Source: Linnemannia hyalina
Lineage: Eukaryota > Mortierellomycota > Mortierellomycetes > Mortierellales > Mortierellaceae
Reading direction: 5' to 3'
DNA: 64,000 bases
Assembly: GCA_019671135.1 (NCBI GenBank)
Contig: JAHRHY010000001.1
Span: 1,612,001-1,676,000 of the forward strand
Shown here: positions 1 to 13,488 of the stretch, piece by piece
Numbering within the stretch: the first letter of the stretch is position 1
Layout: each line of letters begins with the position of its first letter
Notes under the pieces: generated by a model
Seen by the model: only the letters and a program-made list of their open reading frames with translations
What the model was told of the DNA's origin: nothing
Database searches by the model: none
Translations under genes and position numbers: made by a program

Positions 1-249
1 GTACCTTTCCGTTCCAACGGTTGGGGTGTGTGTGGCGTGGGAGGTTTTTGACAATTTTTTGTCTTATTTAGGTTGGAACCGAAGGAAATGAAAGGAGTCA
101 GCTTTCGAAGCATCTCGACCTCTTACTTCACTCTCATCTCCTCTCCTCTTCCCCCATCCTCCCTCCTCGTACCCCCCTTCTCTCTCTCTACCTTCGCCCC
201 TCTCCTCTACCTGCACAAAAGTCGGTCACTAAAAGAGGAGCAACAACAA

Positions 250-285
<36 letters not shown>

Positions 286-1041
286 AAAAGTTCGGGTCTA
301 AAGTATTTCATAATTCTGTGGAAATCCCAATTTTTTTTTAAACATCCAACACAAACTCAGAATCAAAATAAAACAGAGAAATCTCGCCATGTGGCGAGCG
401 CGTGTTTGTACCTGAAAGAACTACAGTACCCCGCCTCTCCCTCTCTCCCCCATTCGATCATTGCCGGTAAATCGGCCGTTCCGTATCCTCCGACGAAGAA
501 TATGAGGAAGACGTAATTGAGTCTAGTCTGCAACTTTTTTTTTTTTTTTTTTCTGCAAGGAAAAGATGAGAAATTGAGAATTGAGAGCAAACGAGCCAAA
601 CTCCAAAAAAAAAAAAAGAGAAGAATAGAAAGCCAGTTACCGGCTGACAAAACATCATAAGCCCTTTCTTTTTCACGGAGTTTGGAGGATGTGGTAATCA
701 TGACGGTATCGTTCGTCAACAACAACAACGTGGTTGCTATCAAAGCAAAAGAGCGCGCTTGTTGTTCATTAGTTCCTTATCCATTGGGAATGACCAAAAT
801 AGTCGTTTGTGGAAGACAGCCAAAGATATCAATTGGGAGCCCTTTTTTTCTTGTTCCATCTCCTCTTCATTTCCCTCTTCTCCTTCTCCTTCATAACGCG
901 CCTGAACAAACACTACCAAAAATATAATCGAGAAGTTGCTGACCAAGAATGAATTCTTTTCTGCTACGCGCTGGAGGTGTTTGATGATGATGATACTTTT
1001 GTAACAGTTTCTGACGCAAAAATCTGCTCCTGCTATGGACC
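1..1041. other. Intergenic, low-complexity
   Basis: No convincing gene is visible. The stretch holds a CT-rich tract (about 121-215), a CAA trinucleotide tract (about 240-286), T and A homopolymers (about 535-553 and 604-618) and purine/pyrimidine-rich DNA. The open frames here are repeat-driven. It is downstream of the minus-strand gene that ends at 1042. Confidence 0.6.
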
Positions 1042-1960
1042 CTATTTCCGTTGGAGCGGTTTCGAGTTGGTGGAAGAAAATCCAGGGACGTAGGAGTTGA
1101 CGCCCGGAGGTGCAGACGAAGGTGCTGATCCAGGCGCCACCTGTGGTTGTGCTGGGCTATCCTGCCAAAGACCGTCTCTCTTCCAGCCACTCACAAGAAC
1201 CTTGATCTAGTGAAACAGGTAGTAAGTTCACAAAAAATAAGAGACATGTGGAGTTAGCATGACTTTCCCGTTTCACACCTCCGTGTATAGTATCACGATC
1301 GTGTCCTTGTGTCCCCTTTCCACCCATTATCTCTTGTCCCTGTCCTCATCATTCCCCGGCCCCTTATTTTCTTTGCTCATGCTCCAATTTCCCCATGATA
1401 TCCCGTCAACTTTGAACACAGAAACTTACGACGAGAGGCAAAGGGATAGGTTTAGAAAGTCTCTTTCTGTCATAGACAAGACTGTCATAGATGGCATCGT
1501 GGTTGCCCGGATGGATAGCATTCAGCGCCGGGTTCTGGCTATTGGCGCTCTGCACAACCTGCCACCGTCCCTTCGTCCATTCCTCCCTCGTCCGGTTCCA
1601 ATGCTCCAATCCTGTCGCCGCGCCTGTGGGTGGCCCCTGTCCTTGTCCTTGTCCTAGCTGTTGTGATGGTGAAGAGGAGGAACCAGATGACTCCTGTTGT
1701 TGTTGGTCCACGCTACCGTCTATTGAAAGTGATTGCGCTGTACTGGATGCGAGAAGATCATCGGTTGGGGAGCTGACGGATGTGAGGTGGTTGTAGTATT
1801 GGCGGTATTCGGGAGTGTCCATGCCGGCCATGGTGTCGAAGAAGGGGTCGCCTGTTGCCCATGATGGCTTCTTTATTGCTGCTGCTGTTGCTGGCGCTTG
1901 AGAAGGCAGGGTGGGGATCATGTTCAAGGGTGACGATGTTGACTGATCATTGGGATCCAT
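1042..1960 (-). CDS. Gag1-like clamp (DUF4050) domain protein
   Basis: Two exons (1960-1430 and 1206-1042, phase 0, donor GTAAGT, acceptor CTAG) give 231 residues. The N-terminal half is S/P/Q-rich and probably disordered, with a GQGQGQG stretch. The C-terminal half shows the pattern I recall for the DUF4050/Gag1-clamp family: W-N-R-x-R-x-x-W near residue 125, then YDSLVYDRKRL and PIPLPLV at the exon junction. After the intron comes IKVLVSGWKRDGLW, which completes the family signature across the splice and supports the model. After that, 37 S/P-rich residues lead to TAG. In fission yeast Gag1 is linked to TORC1 and glucose signalling through the Rsp5-type ligase Pub1; that role is family knowledge only. 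The start is the first ATG of the open frame. The promoter is shared divergently with the gene starting at 2511. Confidence 0.72.
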
Positions 1961-2510
1961 GGCTTTCGGTTCTGTCTGCTCTCTGTGCTGTGTTGCGGTA
2001 TGGGTGCGCTATGGCTAGCCTTGGTCTCCTGAAGGTGCGCGAGTTGTGGTAACGCTTGAGGGAGGGTCACGGAGTTCGTATATGTTGTGTATGTGTTGTC
2101 CTGTTCCAGTCTTTTGGGACACGAGTTGTGTTTTGTGAGGGGTAAGGAAGACGGTTTAGTAGCGTAGGTGAGTTGATTGGTTGGTCGTTGTGTTTTCAAA
2201 ATGGTTGATTGCGGGATCCCTTTTTGCTGAGTTATGGCGATGCGAGATGCCGTTGTGCAATTTCCTTGAAAGTGATTTGTCCCGAACAGTTTGCGCTGAT
2301 CCTTGAAGGTTTTCTGTCGGTTCTGTGGATAAAAAAAGAAAAAAGAAAAAAGTGGCACACGCGGCCAGGATTTTTTTCATGAACAAAGCCACACCTTCGC
2401 ACCCTTCTGATTTATGCTTTCTGCACCCTTCCCAATAATAATAATCACACTTCCACACACTTTTTATATACCCTTGCAGGCTGGTGAAAAGAAAGAAGAC
2501 AAACTCATGA
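1961..2510. other. Divergent promoter region
   Basis: This is a 550 bp gap between two divergent start codons. It holds A-rich and T-rich patches (about 2329-2350 and 2371-2376) and no gene that I can support. A TATATA-like string at about 2465 lies about 45 bp upstream of the rightward ATG and could be a core promoter element. Confidence 0.4.
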
Positions 2511-4794
2511 ATGAATGTCGCGAACACCATTGCACAGCTACTGCACCCTTCACCACCAGAACTGAGCCGAGTCCTTGAGGTAAGCTTAATTAATCGTTTT
2601 ATTTGTTGATATTTATCACTCCTCCAAGAATATCTCTTGTCTTTTTTTCACCATCTCATACTTTGTTGCACACATTTACTGGACCATCAATATCCACAAA
2701 GGTGGTAGACTCGACTGAAGATGTCATTGCACAGCTGGCTGTCCTCTCAGATGACCAATTGGTCAACGATACCCAATTGCACCTCGCATTCCTCCACCAG
2801 CCGGACACCTTGGTAATGTTACGGCTATGCTAGAATTGACGCCCCTGCTCCTATCTTTTCCCTTTAACTTACGTCCTTCCTTACTTTACTATCTACCAAA
2901 TGATAGATACGCCTTTTGGAACTAAAGGACTTGTACGTCCAATTCGCAGCCTACAGACTTGCCAAAGCGATCCTCCTCAACCACGACATCTATACTTTCG
3001 ACAGGACATTAACATCACAATCACAATCGCAGAGGCTTCAAGACAACCGACAGCGAGTTATCCGGACTTTGGTTCAAAAACTCATCAATGTTGACGATCG
3101 GGGGTGTTCAGGAACCGCGAGGGCAATCCTGGAACTCTTTCATGGACTCTTGAAGGATCACCGACATTTGGTCCGCAATGCCGAGCATCACGGCGCTGAC
3201 ATTGATGACGGCAATGACGACAATCCATCATCATCCTCAGTAGACGCAGGGATGGCTGCGATATCTCAACACGTCGCAGTAACCATTGTGGGGGAACTGG
3301 CGACTTCTGAGTTTTGGGAGGCGACCGTCCTGGACCGAATCCTGGGTCTTCGGGAGATGCAGTATCCAGCACTGGTCCTCTTTATCGATCTCGAGAAGGC
3401 GCGAGTTCCTATGGATGTTGTTACTGGAGTGAGCGACGAGTTCGAGAGTTCTGTGATAACGTGTCATTACAACCTCATTCGTTACTTGGACGAGGTACTT
3501 TTTTTTTTTTTTTTAATGGTTGTGCAATTGACCTGAACGCTGACAGTTGTCGTTCAATTGACTAACATCCCTTTCTGCCTCTTTTTCGATGTACACATAG
3601 TGGATGAGCAGTGACAGAATAGGATCCCTGCCACTCAAGAAACATCTGGAACTGATCTGCATATCCATGAAACCCTCCTCACTTCCATCTCAAACCTCAT
3701 CAGGGCAACAACACCGACTTGAATGGTCTGTGGATCGGGAAATCGATATGAAGCGGCCATTGGAGGTTCTCACGGCTTTGTCGCCCATTGTACAGGATGT
3801 ACTCTGGGCTTTTCGGGACCTGGATCCAGAGCTGGATGAGTTTTCTTCAGGCAAGACGACCTTTATTCTCTCTGGCGACAACCTCGTCCGCGACTCTTCT
3901 CCAGCCACGGTTTCGAGTAATGCCCGGATCAAGGCGTTCATCTCGAACCCGGAGGCTGTCCGTCAACTCGGTCGGATCTGCCTTACAGCGACGCTCTCGA
4001 TCCTCGACACTTTGTCCTCGCCCTCTACTTCAACCGTCAACAACAACGTTATCGGCGACTGCTACGGAAAGATCATGGAACTGACCGACAAGTACCTGAC
4101 ACCATTCCTGGAAGAATGGGTCGGGGAGAGGACACTCCTGCTGCTGCTCACAGTCTATGGCGAGGACGACGCAGGTGTTTCTTGGCTCCTGACAACCATA
4201 TCTCGGATATACCGCAGGACCCTCGAACTTTCACGCACCTCACCACCACAACAACAACAGCTACAACAGCACGTATTAGACAAGACCCACACTCTCCTAG
4301 AGCACCATCTCCACCCCTTAGAAGCACTATTCAGCTTTCTAGAAACCATCGGGTTCGACTACCAAACCTTCCTCGACTTGCTATTGACACTGGACGACCC
4401 ACATGAGTCTGGTGGAATGCTCGCGGCCGTGATGGCGATCCTCCGATCCTTTACGGAAGATTTTTCAGATCAGGAGCGGGTGCTTTGTCGGTGGCGGCTG
4501 GAGATTCTGGACGACCAACAAGTACAGTTACGCCAACTGGAACAACATGCCTCGGACAGCAAAAGTGACACGGATATTGTTGACAACGACAAACGTCAAC
4601 TACAACAGCCACAGCCAGAGACACGACTTGGGTTACTCGATAACGTCCATCACTGTCTGGACCAATTGTCTCATCAGATCCAACGACTCTTCAAGAACAA
4701 TCTTTTCCCATATAACCCTAGACCCCTACTCCATGTCCTAGAGGTTACCCAGGACATGCTTTTCACAGTTTTGACAGACTCTTCAGTAGAATAA
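2511..4794 (+). CDS. LINES-like (LINS1-type) helical repeat protein
   Basis: Four exons (2511-2579, 2702-2812, 2907-3494, 3601-4794), all joined in phase 0, encode 653 residues. Alternative upstream ATGs are out of frame. The protein is mostly alpha-helical and Leu-rich, with no signal peptide or membrane segment. The C-terminal 40 residues contain KNNLFPYNPRPLLHVLE, which resembles the short LINES C-terminal domain (L..K.LFPYNP..LL) as I remember it. The central LLLLTVYGEDDAGV segment also resembles LINS1-type proteins. LINES proteins have poorly defined roles (segment polarity in flies, neurodevelopment in humans). An alternative is an unrelated ARM/HEAT-like protein. The gene converges on the GATA gene, with only 132 bp between stop codons. 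Confidence 0.6.
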
Positions 4795-4926
4795 CATAAA
4801 ATTCGTTTTTGTTTTGTTCAAATATACTACTAATTGTGCGTTTTAAACTTTCCGAGAAATAATGGTTCTTTGAAGTCAAACGACCCATGAACAACAAACA
4901 AGTGAACACGGGGGAAAAGAGGTGTA

Positions 4927-7784
4927 TTATGCGAGGAGATAAGAGAGGTTAAGCTTGCGTCCGGCGACAGATCCTTCCTTGTCGTGGTTCTCATGAGTGC
5001 TAAAGGGCAAAGTATCTGGTGACTGCGGAGGTGGGACGGGTCCTGCAGCAGCCAATAACGGGTCTATCTGGTATCCACCTTCCTTGACAGTGTGGGGTTC
5101 GCCGTTCGAGGGACGAAACGAGGGTTGAGGCGGTGGCGGACTGACACCACCAGACATGATCACATCCTCTGCCTGGCCTTGAGAACCTGACTGTCCGTTC
5201 ATGTGTGGAAAAAAGGAAGAGCTCCCGTTTTGTCCGGCAGATCCAGGCGCCTCGCTGCCGTTCAGCATTGTCCCTGATCCTGTATCTTCACCGTCGTCGC
5301 GTGTTGTTGACCGTCCACGACCGCGCTTTTTGCGAGCAATGTCCGTCAATGTAATAGGATCAGTCGCCGGCCGTTTGGGTATCTCAACTCCTCTCGCTGT
5401 CGTCGCCGCCGTCGTCTGGGAATCCATCGCAGGCATTTCCGATTCGGCTGCCTTGGTGTTAGACTCTTGCTTGCTCTTGGCTGCGAGTGCGGCCTTACTC
5501 CTCGACAACTTGCCCCAAACTATCAATGCGGACGAAATTAAAAAGAGCAGCATGTTAGAATACCGTAAGGGGGCGATTGTAGAAAATAATAGATGGCATG
5601 ACGCTATCTTGCTAATATTGCTTGTTCACAACTTACTCAAACCACAAGCATTGCAGAGCGTGCGAGGGCCTGGATGAAATCGAAAAAGAAATAAGGTGCG
5701 GTGGTGAGCATTCTGGCCTAAATACCTCAACGTGTCGCATAAGCATGCATCAAAATAGACTCATCTGTAATAGTGTAGCTTACCCAATGGTCCCTTTCGC
5801 CACTCTGGGGTCTTGACAATGTTGCACGACGTGCATCGCAATTGATGTGGGTTCAATGCAACCTAGTCCAGAGAGATAAATGAGGGCGAAATGAGTGAGA
5901 TTGATTTTTAATATTGTAGAATCGCAAATGACTGAAATATCTCTGGTTGCAACATAAGAGTTGACCTGGTGAGGTACCCTTTCTGTTTCGTTCGTTGTGT
6001 GCAAAGAATGGAACCAATTCCAGACGGGTTATATTTTACCTCTCCTTCCACATGGTCAATTGGCTCTTGGTCGACTCGACAGCCCTAATTAGATCCATGG
6101 CCAGAGGAGTGAAAATAGGGATTTAAGATATTGTTACGTCCCCAACGTCCAGCGTCATGCTAACTCTGTTTCGGTTCTAAATACCACATCAGATCTGACG
6201 ATATAGAAGGCGTACCATAAAGATTTTGCTCAAAATCTCAGCGTTGTAGAGGAGACGGTCTGTCGTGCCAACTTTCCCCTTGATTAAGCAATCGCGGATC
6301 TCATTCGCATATTCAAATATCTGCACCCATTCAGATCAGAATGTGAAAGGGGGTTAAAGTGATGCAAGTGTGCGTGCGTGCGTACAAGAAAAGTGAGAGA
6401 AGGAAAGAAACAATATAGGCGGAGTAAGGAAAGAGAAAGAGAGTGGGTGACATTAGCGCTATTGTCGTTGTTGCAAGGCAACTTCTGGGCATATAAGAAT
6501 AGAAGCCAGTATATGAAACAAACATACCATCTGGTAATTGATCCGACTAAACTCATAGCGAGGTCCTTCGCCTCGGGGAGGGTTGAATGGATCACGGTAG
6601 TTTGACGGTCCTGCGGAAGAGCTTGAAGGAGATAGATGGGGTATGTGTGGGTAGGAGTTGTGGTGCTGGCTTCGAGCATTGTCGAGAGGCTCGTGACGTC
6701 TGTAATCGCTTGGTGTATTGATGGATCGGCGATGGGGTGGCTGTGGGATGTTAATCGCTGCGGAAGGAAAAGGTGGCCTGTGTTCCGACGAAGATTCCCA
6801 TGGGTCGGCCGACGATCTTTGTTGGGATGGGAAAGGGTGGTAGCGGCTGCTGACTGGGCCATCATAAGAGGAGTGAGGATTCTTTGGGTGTGGAGGGTCA
6901 AGCACGTTGTGGGGCGATCTGAGCCGGTGCGGCATCGGTGGCGGCTGGGCGACGCGACTGTCGCGGGGATGGGGAGGGGGGTAGTGGCCCATCCGTCCTC
7001 GACCCTCCTGGTCGTCAGGCTTTCCCGAGGACCCAATTCGTGGAGACGGTGGTCCTGGTCTGCTATGAGTCGAATCAAACTCTCTCCCATACGGCTCTCG
7101 GTCCCGGAAATCACGATAATCTCTTGGGTCTATTGGTGGATCTCTTGTGTCTCTCGAATCCAGTGGATCCCTTGGGTCTTGGTTGTTGCTGGAATAAGGA
7201 TGGTACGGACGGTCATGAGGAGTGTGATAGGAGGGGTAGTTTGGATAATGCTGTTGGTGATAGGATGGATAGCCATCAGAATCGTACGGGTGCGATGGTG
7301 AAAGGGATTGTGAGTGTGGATGTTGACGGTATGGATCCTGGGACCACTCCTGCGACTGCGGGCCTGGGAGCCTCTGGTAGGTGTGCTCCGGAGGGCGGTC
7401 GCTTTCGTTGTCGCTCGAGATCGCATACGGTTGGGTCAGCAGCCTTCCATGGCCGCGATACGCGTTGAATATGACGCTGGTTCCCGGACTGTAGTTGTTG
7501 ACAGAGGACTCGGGGGCGTTGTACTTGAGGTTGGGCAGCCTTGGTGGCAGTCTTTGCCCCTTATCGGACGCTGGTTGGAAGGAAGTGCTGATGCCACTTC
7601 CAATAACCTCGATTTCCTCCTCCTCGCCATCGAGGGTCGTAACGACCATTTTGTTTTTGCCGGTTGAACTCTGCCGTTGACTGCCCTGGATGTCGATCAT
7701 CTCATGTTGGTGTTGTTGGTGATGTTGAGTATGTTGCTGCTGTTGCAAGGGCTCACTGCTGTCAGGTCTGAAGGCGGCCATCAC
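4927..7784 (-). CDS. GATA-type zinc-finger transcription factor (type IVb)
   Basis: Six exons (7784-6528, 6320-6216, 6084-6040, 5862-5784, 5669-5637, 5519-4927) join in consistent phase to give 703 residues. Residues 1 to about 419 are H/P/Y/R/D-rich and probably disordered. A short helical segment (FEYANEIRDCLIKGK) follows. The finger then reads CTSC, an 18-residue loop with TPEWRKGPLGPRTL, then CNACGL. This is a C-X2-C-X18-C-X2-C GATA finger, split by introns after GPLG and after the last Cys. A basic region and a KKRGRGR patch follow, and the protein ends in SYLLA. The spacing is that of WC-2-like or plant-like fingers, but no PAS domain is visible, so I do not call it WC-2. It probably binds (A/T)GATA(A/G) sites in the nucleus. 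The target pathway is unknown. Confidence 0.88.
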
Positions 7785-9743
7785 GTCGTTGCTGCAGTCG
7801 TGTGTTTGATTCTCAGAGCGTTGTTATTGTGATCTGAGGGTATAAAGTGAAAGTCGATGGCAATGAAGACGACTGGAATGTGTGTATGAGCAATGTGTGA
7901 GAAAGGTATGTGGACAGGAGTATGTGTGGGTGTGGGTGTGTGAGGACAGGGTTTAACGATGGACAGAAAGGGAAGAGAGGGAAGAAAGGGAAGAAAAAGG
8001 GGGAGAGAAGCAAGCGAGGAAGGAGAGTAAGAGAAAAAAAAAGAGTGGTTGTGAACAGCGAGGAATACTGTCGGAGGTGAAACTGCGAATAAGAAAGAGA
8101 GAAGGAAGAGGATGATGGAGAAAGAAGGGAGAAGGGAGAAAGAGACACTCTTGCGAGAGATAGAGTGGCGTTGAAGGGACAATAACGCACACACTTCCTA
8201 GCTGGTGTCGTTGTCGTTGTTGTTGTTGTTGTGGTGGTGGTGGTGGTGGTTGTGTGTTGTTGTGTTTCTGCGTTCAAAGAGAGTGAGCAAGGGACAGTGC
8301 CAGTGACCCTGACTGACTCGAAAGTAATCCACGAACAGAAAGGGGTTTGAGTCAAGAAAGGTCGACTACGACTACAGCAAATAATGACTAAAAGGAAGAA
8401 AATAATAGGAGCATTTTGAAGGAGAGGAGGAGGGTAGAGAGAGCAATAGCCCCTTTTTCTTGCATATTTTCTTTTTTGGGTGAGATGTCAGTCTGTGATC
8501 GGCGATCTCTTCTCTGAGGATAGAGATAAGCTTTCTTGCTTTAGCGCTTGCTCGCATATGCATTGTCCTCATTGCAATTGCACAGTTCTCTCTTGCCCTT
8601 TCCCCCATGGGGAGGCAGGTCCATTGGGCCGGCTGTGGTGCCTATTCTCTCTCCTCTTCCTTTCCTTTCTTCTTTCCCTCTCTTCTGCCCATCCCTCCAA
8701 ATCAGCAAACATGCGATATGCCGAAAAAGAAAAGAAAAGAAAAGAAAAGAAACGCAACGGAAAAGAAAAACAACCATTTGCCACCAAATTGGACTCTTGG
8801 ATGGCAAAACAAGACGGCAAAGTACATGCTCGCCGGACAGGCAGTACCGGTTTTACGCTCACGAAGCGGATGCACATCGGTCCACTGGCCGCATTCTTGT
8901 CCATTTCCTACTTTTCCTACTCCCTCCTCGCCCTCCCCCACCTTAGTTTAGGACCAGTCCGGTCCAGTCTAGTCCAAGACATTGAAAAAAACAACAGTGA
9001 TCGGTCGTGTCAAATAAAATGCATCGACAAAGAAAGAAAGGAGAGCATGCGGCGAAAGTCAGGTTCATCCTCAGCCCAAACAGCTAAGTAGGGGACATGC
9101 TTTATGGGTATAGGGAGTAAAAGCGACACAAGAGCCTCTCTTAAAGGGGTAGACAAACATATATCCACATAATCATAACCATAACGTTCAGAACAAAAAA
9201 TAATAACAATTGTCCCCATGAGCCATGTCCATGTCCACGAGATACCGACAATTCCAGAAGGAATAATGCACAGGAAATGATAACAGAGATGTACCGGCAA
9301 CAACAAAGCTGCTTTGTTGTTCCGAGTTATGATTGGGCTCGCTTGTTTGTTTTATCTCCTGTTATGGTTGCCCTGTCATGGCTGTTGTGAACAAGAAAGA
9401 GGCAACTTGTGGACAACAACAACAACCACAACAAAAAAAAAAGAGGGTGAGTGGTGGGTGACCGAGCATTTGAATTTTTTCTCTTTCTCCTTTCTCCCTT
9501 CTCTCGCTCTCCTCTCGCTCTCCCTTTCTCTCCCTTTGTTTCCTTTCTTCTCTCCCTTGCCCTTTCTTCTCTTCCTCTATTCTCTCTTTGCTTTGTCGTC
9601 ATATCCCCTCCCCTGTCTCCCACTCTCACCTCTCCGTCCTCCTCTGACCTGGCGACCTCAGCTCCTCTCCACTCCACTTCACTTCTCTGAACTTCATACG
9701 AAACCATCACGACCTCTCATACAACCAAAAATAGAAAGCTCTA
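7785..9743. other. Long divergent intergenic region with repeats
   Basis: About 2 kb separates the GATA and TKL-kinase start codons. The GATA side is G/A-rich on the plus strand (a CT-rich leader on the coding strand, about 7930-8160) and has a GTT/GGT trinucleotide tract at about 8208-8252. The kinase side has a strong CT-rich leader (about 9477-9700). Several open frames of 80-200 codons occur here, but they overlap each other on both strands and look like composition artefacts. Confidence 0.5.
8208..8252. repeat. GTT/GGT trinucleotide microsatellite
   Basis: A run of GTT units passes directly into a run of GGT units in the presumed 5' leader of the GATA gene. No protein use is evident. 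Confidence 0.7.
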
Positions 9744-12581
9744 ATGTCGAATGAACAGCAGAACACACTCAACAGAAGACCCTCAATACACTCCTCCTCC
9801 GCAAGGAACCGCCTCTCCCGCCAATTCTCTACTCTCGAGATCGAAGTCGAGTACATCAGCACAAACCAACTGACTCAGTCCCTAACAACAGAATCACCAG
9901 CCCCACCTCGTAACAGTCATGCTCGCGACTCTTCTCATCCCGACCTCAATAGAGTTATCGAAGAGGAAGAGGAAGAGGAGGAAGAAGAGGAAGAAGGGAA
10001 CAACATCACAACACCCAAAGGCGACAATGGCACGGAAACAGGCGCAGGAGTTGGCGTTGGATCCTACTCTCCTAACGCCGGTCTCCTCTCTCGCCAATAT
10101 CCAGCCACCATGCCTCGCCCACGCACCTTTCGCCCCTCTTCACAACTCTACTTTCAGCAACAACAACAGCAACCATGGCTACCACACCACTTCTCGGATC
10201 AATCAGTAAGGCACGAGCCTACCTCTCGTCGCTCCACCCCTTCCAGTCATTCAAGCCGTTATGGCACGAGCGGGTCTGGTCATGTTGTCGGAGGACACAG
10301 TGTCCACACCTCCGTTTCACACAGCGAGTACATCCAGTCGTCGCAAATACTTCATGACGAAACGCCTGCATTGTCCTCGTCAGGTTCTCAGACGGATGAC
10401 GACGACGACGAAGTTCATTCGCCGGTTGAATGTCTCGAGGTACTGGACGACGATGGCGAGGATGACGTCGAAGGGGAGGAAGGTCGTGCTCTTGCTGGCA
10501 GACAAAGCGAACACGTTGACCATCGTCCGCCAGAGGTCGAGACGGAGACACCAGAGGTCCTCAAACGAGAACGTACCCGTATTCTGGAGCGAACCGTTGT
10601 CAACAGCTACCGCCAGATCGACTTTGCTGACATTTCCAACATCCAACGGCTGAAGCGAGGCGGATACGGCGAGATCCACACCGCCGAATGGTCTCGCCTC
10701 TCTGTTGTCCTCAAGCGTTCTCTGCCTGGCAATGCTAAAGGAGCGGAGGAATTCGAACACGAGGTAAGCTGTCATGTTCATAATCTTCTTGCTCCTTTCT
10801 GCCTCCTCTCGTCTTCTTTGCTGTTCTTTCTCGCCAGCATGCAACCCCTCTCCTCTCGCTCCTTCCATCAATTACTATTTCGCCTCCGCACGCACACAAT
10901 TGCAATATCATCAACAACTACAAGCAGACATACACGTCTATCCATAGGTTTATACTCGTTGGGAAGAGAGCATGGACTGACGGTGCGATTATTAATAGAA
11001 AAGGGACAAGGAGAAACGACCACCACAAAATAATTGCCGTCCCTCTGACCTTCTTCTCTAATTGCATCATGCATTTCTATATAGTTGGAAATCCTGAAGC
11101 GGGTTCACGACTATGACTTTATTGTCCCCTTTTACGGAGTTACCATCGATCCAGTCGACAATGTCCGGTGTATTGTCATGAAGCATTGCACACTCGGCAA
11201 CCTAGTCACTTTTCTGGAAAATAACCACGATAGCCTGACCTGGTCAGAACGCTACCGCATCTCGATCGAGATCACCAAGGGACTCGAGTTCTTGCACAAG
11301 TCAGGTTTCCACCACCGCGACCTCCACAGTGGCAATATCCTTCTCGACGACAAAAAGACTGCCATGATATGTGACTTTGGGTTGAGTCGGGAGTCGGACA
11401 AGGGACAAACAAGTGACCTCGGAGCAACCGTCGGTGTGGCACCTTTCCTGGCACCAGAGAGGTTTCCCCTCAGGAGACCTGTGTACACAGCCTCCTGCGA
11501 TATTTACAGTTTGGGCGTCATCTTTTGGCACATCTCTTCGGGAAAAATTCCGTTTGTGAAGCGGTTACGGGACCCACGGCTTCTTCAGGAATTGAGAGAT
11601 GGACACCGCGAACAGCTGGTTGAGGGCACACCGTGGGAGTTCCAGGAGTTGATTGTCAAGTGCTGGGACAAGGAGCCGACACTGCGACTCCAAATTGATG
11701 TCGTTATTGGAGTCTTGCAGACCCTGATCGCTAAGCCGGCTGTACCTCTGCCACATCACCCACGAGGCTTTGTTGTCCCTAGCGACAGCAACTCTGCCGC
11801 TTTGCCTGTCCCTCCAGAGCTGGATGCACGCATGGCGAGTCTGGAGAGGGCTTCGAGTACACTCAACAAGATGGTCTTTGATATCCAGGATCCCATGATG
11901 AAGGACACCGTGAACTTTATTGAGCGTAAGTTCTTTGAATGTTTGTAGTCGTTGTTATTGATTTTGTGTGTAACCATGCTGTTGTTGTTTTTTGGACACA
12001 GAAACCAGGTGGAGTAGAATAATAATCAAAAAGTACCACTTGCATTTATTTTTGGTTTCTAGATTCAAGGGAAGCATTCAGGAATCGAGGACAACCAGTG
12101 CGGCCCTACTCACCATCAAACCCACCCAGTACACCTATTTATCTCTGTCCACTTGTCGGAGACCTGGCAGGATTCCAGTACTATCTCTCACGGAGCGGGC
12201 CGGATCACAACCCCATTAACGAATCCAGCCCGCAGACCGGCGACACGGCACTTCACCTGGCTTGTCTCTTTCTAGAGTCGCCCATAGCGACGATAAGGGT
12301 GCTTGTCGAACTGGGCGCAGATATCAATCTGGAAAACTTGCAGGGCTATACACCCGTGACAATCCTTGTCTCCTCCAATACCCAGCACTGCTACGAGGCG
12401 CTCAAGTTCTTTGTCATGCGTGGAGCACGCATCCCAGCTTATATCCGCAACCCGATCACTCCCCTCAACAGCGCGCAACTCTATGCGCTCAATGTTGTGA
12501 ATGAGTCCCGGCAGATTGCTTATCAGGATGATAATAACCCAGCGATGTCGCATGCGCAGCAGCAGCAACAATTACTACAGC

Positions 12582-12624
<43 letters not shown>

Positions 12625-13423
12625 GCTGCAGCTGCAGCAGGGCAACCGCCGATTCTCGCGCCAGAAGCTGTCGAACCAGAACCAGAATGTATACCAGGAG
12701 CGGGGAGGACGAAGAGTTGACCGGATGATTGCTCAAGGACGTCCGTTGATCCATGTTGTGGCAGCAATGCAGGAGGATTACTGGATCTTGGACTGTCTTT
12801 GTGAAGCGGGATTGGACCCAGCCATGTCGTTTGGTGGTGAGACGGCATTGGTGGCGGCGGCGGCGCATTTGAGGATCAAGAACGTCGAGTGGCTGCTTAA
12901 CCATGATCTGGACATTAGTTCTGAGGCCGGAGTTCAGCGCGCTATCCGGGTTGTCAAACTATTGCATCAGTCGGGTTCGGCTGGTCGAATGGGAGGAGGT
13001 CATGGACGGTCTGCCAGTGCCTCGGCTGCGGCAGTATTGGGCGGTGATGGTGGTCGAGGTTCGAACGACTATCATCTCCCGTACAGCTCTGCGTCCAAGG
13101 AGTATCTGGAGAACATTAGCGATCTGGGCAAGTACAGCTGGGCGGGTGTCGCGTATGGAGAGGCGGACCGGATCAGCAAGGATATGGTCAAGCCTATGCT
13201 CAGTCTATTGGAGCAGTGGACTGGTAATCGTCGTATCGAGAACCGGAAGGAGGTTGCTACAAAGTTGAAGGTCATGTATGGAGCCACCATGGATCCGTTT
13301 GCCGTTGACCAGGGTGGAACTCCCATGGCGTCGTCTGTCTCGTTGGCCAGCACCAACAGTGCCAGCAGTGCTGGTAGTCAAGGACTTCCTTACCCCTACC
13401 AGTTCCAACATCAGTACCATCAA

Positions 13424-13488
<65 letters not shown>

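Noticed and set aside
73..516. 147-codon open frame with poly-Gln
   Set aside because: It is driven by the CAA repeat and CT-rich DNA; no conserved segment or splice context.
5945..5990. Possible 17 nt micro-exon in the GATA gene
   Set aside because: Including it breaks the reading phase into the zinc-finger exon.
6636..7468. Long plus-strand frames opposite the GATA gene (up to 221 codons)
   Set aside because: They are antisense shadows of the disordered N-terminal exon of the GATA factor.
8480..9091. 203-codon plus-strand frame
   Set aside because: Composition is irregular, it contains AAAAG repeats, and overlapping frames exist on both strands.
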